This document shows, one piece after another, positions 62,901-64,000 of a DNA stretch of 64,000 bases (position 1 is its first letter; every line of letters begins with the position of its first letter). The notes beneath the pieces are model-generated. The model had not been told where the DNA came from and did not search any database. It saw only the letters and a program-made list of their open reading frames with translations. The DNA is from Marthasterias glacialis (taxonomy: Eukaryota; Echinodermata; Asteroidea; Forcipulatida; Asteriidae): assembly GCA_911728455.2 (NCBI GenBank), contig OU452223.1, positions 4,796,174 to 4,860,173 of the forward strand. Reading direction: 5' to 3'. The translations under genes were made by a program, and so were the position numbers.

Positions 62901-63007
62901 CGAGTAATCTATCTCGTAGTAGGTAACCTCTCCTGGCGACTTGGACCATTTGAGGACGATGGAGGTGGCAGCAATGTCAGGTCCGGTGAATGAGGGCGAG
63001 GATGGAT
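44914..63007 (-). CDS. receptor-type protein tyrosine phosphatase (R3-like), 5' partial
   Basis: Eighteen exons with fully compatible phases encode the last 833 residues. In order these are: two complete FN3-type exons (about residues 1-193), a third FN3 split over two exons (194-296), a membrane-proximal region with RKKR (297-452), one transmembrane helix (about 458-480), a juxtamembrane segment with MYED and NPYEID tyrosines, and a single PTP domain (about 527-805). PTP motifs seen are [52 protein letters not shown] and QTEDQY. One PTP domain with FN3 repeats fits the R3 group (PTPRB/J/O/Q/H and insect Ptp10D). It would dephosphorylate phosphotyrosine on membrane-proximal proteins. The WPD loop is W-G-D, which is unusual. 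The N-terminus lies beyond the window. Confidence 0.93.
45195..45430. mobile_element. palindromic MITE family copy
   Basis: Ends of the gtctgctgccacctagtgtc family at 45213-45245 and, inverted, at 45393-45425 flank an unrelated insert. The same ends occur near 46.9, 47.5 and 48.1 kb. Confidence 0.6.
45607..45679 (-). CDS. RPTP exon: end of PTP domain
   Basis: A 73-nt exon (phase 0-1) encoding [18 protein letters not shown], the final helix of the PTP fold. Confidence 0.93.
46202..46620 (+). repeat. 79-bp tandem repeat, 5 copies, each with a perfect hairpin
   Basis: Units start gccaaatgactacaacaagt at about 46202, 46282, 46384, 46463 and 46542. Each contains gtctttatcc-gcaa-ggataaagac, a 10-bp perfect stem with a 4-nt loop; one unit carries an extra copy of that stem half. 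It lies in an RPTP intron. Confidence 0.9.
46880..47015. mobile_element. palindromic MITE family copy
   Basis: The left part taggtggcagcagactcacc and the right part ggtacgtctgctgccctcta pair, with catttccgagaacaatgg between them. Confidence 0.65.
47206..47344 (-). CDS. RPTP exon: signature loop and Q-loop
   Basis: A 139-nt exon (phase 2-0) that completes [12 protein letters not shown], with the phosphate-binding Arg intact, and carries [13 protein letters not shown] with the Q-loop Gln. Confidence 0.95.
47395..47565. mobile_element. palindromic MITE family copy
   Basis: gggagaataagtaggagact and aaagtctccc form the ends. The centre repeats gttctgagcatgcg. Confidence 0.6.
47798..47943 (-). 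CDS. RPTP exon: WPD-loop (as WGD) and start of signature
   Basis: A 146-nt exon (phase 0-2). The general-acid loop reads [13 protein letters not shown]: Trp and the catalytic Asp are kept, but the middle Pro is Gly (codon GGA). The exon ends PIVVHC plus two bases of Ser, so the catalytic Cys is its last full codon. Confidence 0.94.
48028..48178. mobile_element. palindromic MITE family copy (best preserved)
   Basis: gggagacctt and aaaagtctccc form the ends. gagggcagcagacttaccag pairs with ctggtaagtctgctgcc-like sequence. The centre is agctctgagcatgcacgc. Confidence 0.75.
48867..48989 (-). CDS. RPTP exon: QYWP motif
   Basis: A 123-nt phase 0-0 exon starting [17 protein letters not shown]. The usual Cys of KCxQYWP is Ser here. 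Confidence 0.93.
49592..50040 (+). repeat. interleaved direct repeats around a SINE
   Basis: catgtgaccacctttcaacc through aaactgtcaggg occurs at about 49590-49646 and 49739-49795. gggaagggtagct, tctgaggacccagataa and gagggccggg occur at about 49671-49725 and again at 49963-50020. This indicates nested duplication in an RPTP intron. Confidence 0.7.
49876..49950 (+). mobile_element. tRNA-derived SINE head
   Basis: ggctgga and tccagtc would form an acceptor stem. Box A tagctcagttgg and box B ggttcaaatcc are present. The anticodon and T stems are mismatched and a related copy lies at 55.1 kb, so this is a SINE and not a functional tRNA. Confidence 0.6.
50096..50230 (-). CDS. RPTP exon: IATQGPLP and DFW motifs
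   Basis: A 135-nt phase 0-0 exon with [20 protein letters not shown] and [12 protein letters not shown], both near-invariant in the PTP family. Confidence 0.95.
50452..50525 (+). mobile_element. SINE/LINE 3' tail fragment
   Basis: cactttgagatgcccatcgg, then gcgctatataagaac and an ATT repeat. The same tail type occurs at 53.87 and 52.5 kb and on the LINE remnant at 60.3 kb. Confidence 0.65.
50699..50769 (-). CDS. RPTP exon: DYINASY motif
   Basis: A 71-nt exon (phase 1-0) encoding [20 protein letters not shown] and YLS. Donor GAGT/GTAAGC. Confidence 0.93.
51046..51709. mobile_element. 664-bp foldback element with ~300-bp arms
   Basis: The left end ttagtcaggtgg and the right end ccacctgactaa pair. 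So do internal blocks such as aataagacttacataatgtt, tcaataataattcattcctg and gttttgtacacatgggacgg-like sequence. It lies in an RPTP intron and encodes no protein. Confidence 0.9.
51929..52019 (-). CDS. RPTP exon: KNRY loop
   Basis: A 91-nt exon (phase 0-1) encoding the phosphotyrosine-recognition loop [10 protein letters not shown]. Confidence 0.93.
52170..52550 (+). mobile_element. tRNA-derived SINE, near full length
   Basis: The head is ggcatgtcgtggccaggcgg with box B ggttcgaatcccagtcatga. The body is cttgtatccttgagcaagac, then cccaggggtaaatgggtacc. The tail gaccgctatataagaagcca is followed by an ATT microsatellite. Confidence 0.8.
52695..52870 (+). mobile_element. tRNA-derived SINE, 5' part
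   Basis: gcgtgttgtggctgtgagg, box B gggttcgagcccc, cttgtgtccttaagcaagac and ccttcggatgggatataaag. It shares its body with the SINEs at 0.6 and 58.7 kb. Confidence 0.75.
52995..53076 (-). CDS. RPTP exon: start of PTP domain
   Basis: An 82-nt exon (phase 2-0) encoding [20 protein letters not shown] and LFSMEYE, the usual entry to an RPTP catalytic domain. Confidence 0.92.
53288..53606 (-). mobile_element. second SINE family (tRNA-like, minus strand), copy 1
   Basis: Nearly the same as 61050-61320: gaggctaatcatccttact, gctgagaagctgaatt, acacgtgttcgagctgcagg and cgccttcggcagccagccac. On the minus strand the end gives a tRNA-like head with box B ggttcaagtcc. Confidence 0.75.
53745..53930 (+). 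mobile_element. SINE 3' fragment
   Basis: gtgttgtgtaatgcacgtaa, aagagaaggggcttgccccg, then cactttgagatgcccgtag and gcactatataaaaac. Confidence 0.7.
54168..54416 (+). repeat. dispersed repeat, copy 2 of a close pair
   Basis: Close relative of 34786-35035. It lies in the RPTP intron just 3' of the juxtamembrane exon. Confidence 0.75.
54536..54664 (-). CDS. RPTP exon: juxtamembrane segment
   Basis: A 129-nt exon (phase 2-2) rich in charged and polar residues. It carries two candidate phosphotyrosine sites, AMYEDQ and NPYEID. Confidence 0.9.
55098..55185 (+). mobile_element. tRNA-derived SINE head, second copy
   Basis: tagttcagttggtacagcgc and ggttcgagtccacttcgagt, followed by caattgtttctttg. 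It matches the family at 49.9 kb. Confidence 0.6.
55234..55327 (-). CDS. RPTP exon: transmembrane helix
   Basis: A 94-nt exon (phase 1-2). About 25 hydrophobic residues ([20 protein letters not shown]) are followed by CMWRG, a short stop-transfer sequence. Confidence 0.92.
55691..55761 (-). CDS. RPTP exon: last extracellular segment
   Basis: A 71-nt exon (phase 2-1) encoding [19 protein letters not shown], with a possible NYT sequon. It reads straight into the transmembrane exon. Confidence 0.88.
56525..56600 (-). mobile_element. SINE head fragment (minus strand)
   Basis: On the plus strand gacttgagtccgatgcactc and ctaggccacgacacg are the complement of the SINE head tggccgagtggtt..ggactcaag. 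Confidence 0.6.
56650..56893 (-). CDS. RPTP exon: membrane-proximal region with RKKR site
   Basis: A 244-nt exon (phase 1-2). It contains [15 protein letters not shown] and then [11 protein letters not shown], a match to the furin consensus R-X-K/R-R. It ends with [15 protein letters not shown]. Confidence 0.9.
57822..57998. mobile_element. hairpin element with ~48-bp arms
   Basis: tgtttatttttgcatcgggg and the following ttaagaatattatttgtgtt pair with aacacaaataatattcttta and tccccgacgcaaaaattaac. A related segment (acaggactcggaaaaagtac, aacacacatcggtgtatggg) follows at 58155-58235 and another at 45080-45130. Confidence 0.7.
58473..58625 (-). CDS. RPTP exon: membrane-proximal region, part 1
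   Basis: A 153-nt phase 1-1 exon. It encodes a Pro/Thr-rich start and [16 protein letters not shown], which resembles the atypical membrane-proximal domain of R3 receptors. Confidence 0.88.
58722..59060 (+). mobile_element. tRNA-derived SINE
   Basis: gttgtagccatgcggtctg, box B ggttcgaatcccggtcatgg, cttgtgtccttgagcgagat, then ccttcagatgggcattaaac. It lies in an RPTP intron. Confidence 0.75.
59426..59606 (-). CDS. RPTP exon: C-terminal half of FN3
   Basis: A 181-nt exon (phase 0-1) with the FN3 motif [18 protein letters not shown]. Donor AACGG/GTGAGT. The preceding intron holds an L2-like LINE remnant on the other strand. Confidence 0.9.
59683..60335 (+). pseudogene. L2/CR1-type LINE reverse-transcriptase remnant
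   Basis: A C-terminal reverse-transcriptase segment reads [20 protein letters not shown] and [15 protein letters not shown], then LQNKAARL. Further RT-like sequence follows in other frames, so the copy is frameshifted. Its 3' end is aaggcgctatactaaatgcc plus an ATT repeat, the same tail as the SINEs. It lies antisense in an RPTP intron. Confidence 0.85.
60746..60873 (-). CDS. RPTP exon: N-terminal half of FN3
   Basis: A 128-nt exon (phase 1-0) encoding [20 protein letters not shown] and WYPP onward, with a possible N-glycosylation sequon NLT. The FN3 is completed by the next exon. Confidence 0.9.
61050..61322 (-). mobile_element. second SINE family, copy 2
   Basis: Close relative of 53288-53606, with one internal deletion near aaaccctcgtggca. 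Confidence 0.75.
61632..61904 (-). CDS. RPTP exon: FN3 domain
   Basis: A 273-nt phase 1-1 exon with FN3 features [19 protein letters not shown] and [13 protein letters not shown]. Donor ACCA/GTAAGT. Confidence 0.92.
61990..62365 (-). mobile_element. tRNA-derived SINE, near full length, minus strand
   Basis: Starts with an ATA repeat and tatagcgcttttcacaataa (the tail complement). It includes gctccctggggagtatacag and ends gtcatgaccgggattcgaac, then ccactcggccacgacat (the head complement). It is the inverted counterpart of 52170-52550. Confidence 0.85.
62702..63007 (-). CDS. RPTP exon: FN3 domain (first in window)
   Basis: A 306-nt phase 1-1 exon, the typical one-domain FN3 exon. It shows the FN3 hallmarks [19 protein letters not shown] and [14 protein letters not shown]. 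Acceptor acaacctcag, donor AACGC/GTAAGT. Confidence 0.92.
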
Positions 63008-63130
63008 CTGAGGTTGTGGAATTTTGAAATATGGAGAGTTTGGTGATTGAGGGAAGGTTGAGAGATAAGGGGATCGAGGGACAGTCAAAATTGAATTGAC
63101 CAGGGGAGGGGCAACAATGGATGAGGGAAA

Positions 63131-63862
63131 GTCCAGAGGTGCGGAGATGGAGATGGGGGAAAGAGGGCAAGGGGGCAAGGCAAAAGGGAAGAGACAAGAC
63201 AGGCAGAAGAGAAAGAGGAATGTCCAGAGGTGCGGAGATGGAGATGGGGGAAAGAGGGCAAGGGGGCAAGGCAAAAGGGAAGAGACAAGACAGGCAGAAG
63301 AGAAAGAGGAATGTCCAGAGGTGCGGAGATGGAGATGGGGGAAAGAGGGCAAGGGGGCAAGGCAAAAGGGAAGAGACAAGACAGGCAGAAGAGAAAGAGG
63401 AATGTCCAGAGGTGCGGAGATGGAGATAGGGGAAAGAGGGCAAGGGGGCAAGGCAAAGGAGAAGAGAAAAGACAGGCAGAAGAGAAAGAGGAACGTCCAG
63501 AGGTGCGGAGATGGAGATGGGGGAAAGAGGGCAAGGGGGCGAGGCAAGGGAGAAGAGAAAAGACAGGCAGAAGAGAAAGAGGAACGTCCAGAGGTGCGGA
63601 GATGGAGATGGGGGGAAAGAGGGCAAGGGGGCAAGGCAAAGGGGAAGAGAAAAGACAGGCAGAAGAGAAAGAGGAACGTCCAGAGGTGCGGAGATGGAGA
63701 TGGGGGAAAGAGGGCAAGGGGGCAAGGCAAAGGGGAAGAGAAAAGACAGGCAGAAGAGAAAGAGGAATGTCCAGAGGTGTGGAGATGGAGATGGGCGAAA
63801 GAGGGCAAGGGGGCAAGGCAAAGGGGGAGAGAAAAGACAGGCAGAAGAGAAACACAAGTAGA
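63131..63862 (+). repeat. 91-bp purine-rich tandem repeat, 8 copies
   Basis: The unit gtccagaggtgcggagatgg continues with aaagagggcaagggggcaag and aggcagaagagaaagaggaa. The plus strand is almost all purine, so all three plus frames and the minus frames stay open for long distances. The repeat lies in the RPTP intron at the window edge, which continues to 64000. Confidence 0.95.
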
Positions 63863-64000
63863 AAAATAGAGGAAGATATGGAGGAATACATTTGTGACGA
63901 AGAGTAACTATTTATAACGCTGCTTCATTATTTATAATTGACTTTTAGTTGTCATTTTCATTTGAAATGTACAATTTTTAATATGTTAAGTACCAAGCAC

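Noticed and set aside
62598-63857. 419-codon minus-strand open frame and several plus-strand frames over the same region
   Set aside because: They arise from the 91-bp purine/pyrimidine satellite, which contains few stop codons in any frame. Only the 62702-63007 part is a real FN3 exon of the phosphatase.

Overview
The window looks like nuclear DNA of a marine invertebrate deuterostome, most likely an echinoderm. The basis is inference: small exons with GT-AG introns, long AT-rich introns, many short inverted-repeat elements, and tRNA-derived SINEs that share a 3' tail with an L2-type LINE. No prokaryotic, organellar or rRNA sequence was seen. The species cannot be fixed from sequence alone.

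Layout. 1-11.4 kb (+ strand): a tandem array of about 600-bp units. Each unit carries a 76-nt or 91-nt exon-like block with splice signals and a peptide core reading QVDVQDQP. I count 13 copies, of which 7 are open with intact splice sites. A candidate upstream exon lies at 1.14-1.21 kb, and a 20-bp minisatellite follows the array. 11.9-18.7 kb: a 6.7-kb block bounded by imperfect terminal inverted repeats. It is filled with a roughly 590-bp higher-order repeat, two segments of which have been amplified into a 75-bp array (about 10 copies) and a 92-bp array (about 19 copies). 18.7-26 kb: AT-rich non-coding DNA with miniature inverted-repeat elements, two opposed tRNA-like SINE heads and a 135-180-bp tandem repeat.

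26.6-33.1 kb (- strand): four diverged relatives of the array exons in opposite orientation, an approximately 1-kb TA-flanked inverted-repeat transposon, interstitial telomere-like repeats, and a promoter-like region with CCAAT, GC-box and CRE motifs at 33.0 kb.

36.2-41.9 kb (- strand): the last five exons of a gene I do not recognise (about 278 residues visible). 44.9-63.0 kb (- strand): the last 18 exons of a receptor-type protein tyrosine phosphatase, 5' end beyond the window. It has three fibronectin-III-like regions, a membrane-proximal region with an RKKR site, one transmembrane helix and one PTP domain. All 18 exon junctions keep frame. The signature loop is intact, but the WPD loop reads W-G-D. 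Its introns carry SINEs, LINE remnants, hairpin elements and a 91-bp purine-rich satellite.

The two minus-strand genes lie in the same orientation, about 3 kb apart. Nothing in the sequence shows a functional link between them. The most novel item is the duplicated-exon array: every intact copy enters at phase 0 and is 3n+1 long, so no two copies can be joined in frame. That fits either mutually exclusive alternative exons or a decaying exon duplication.
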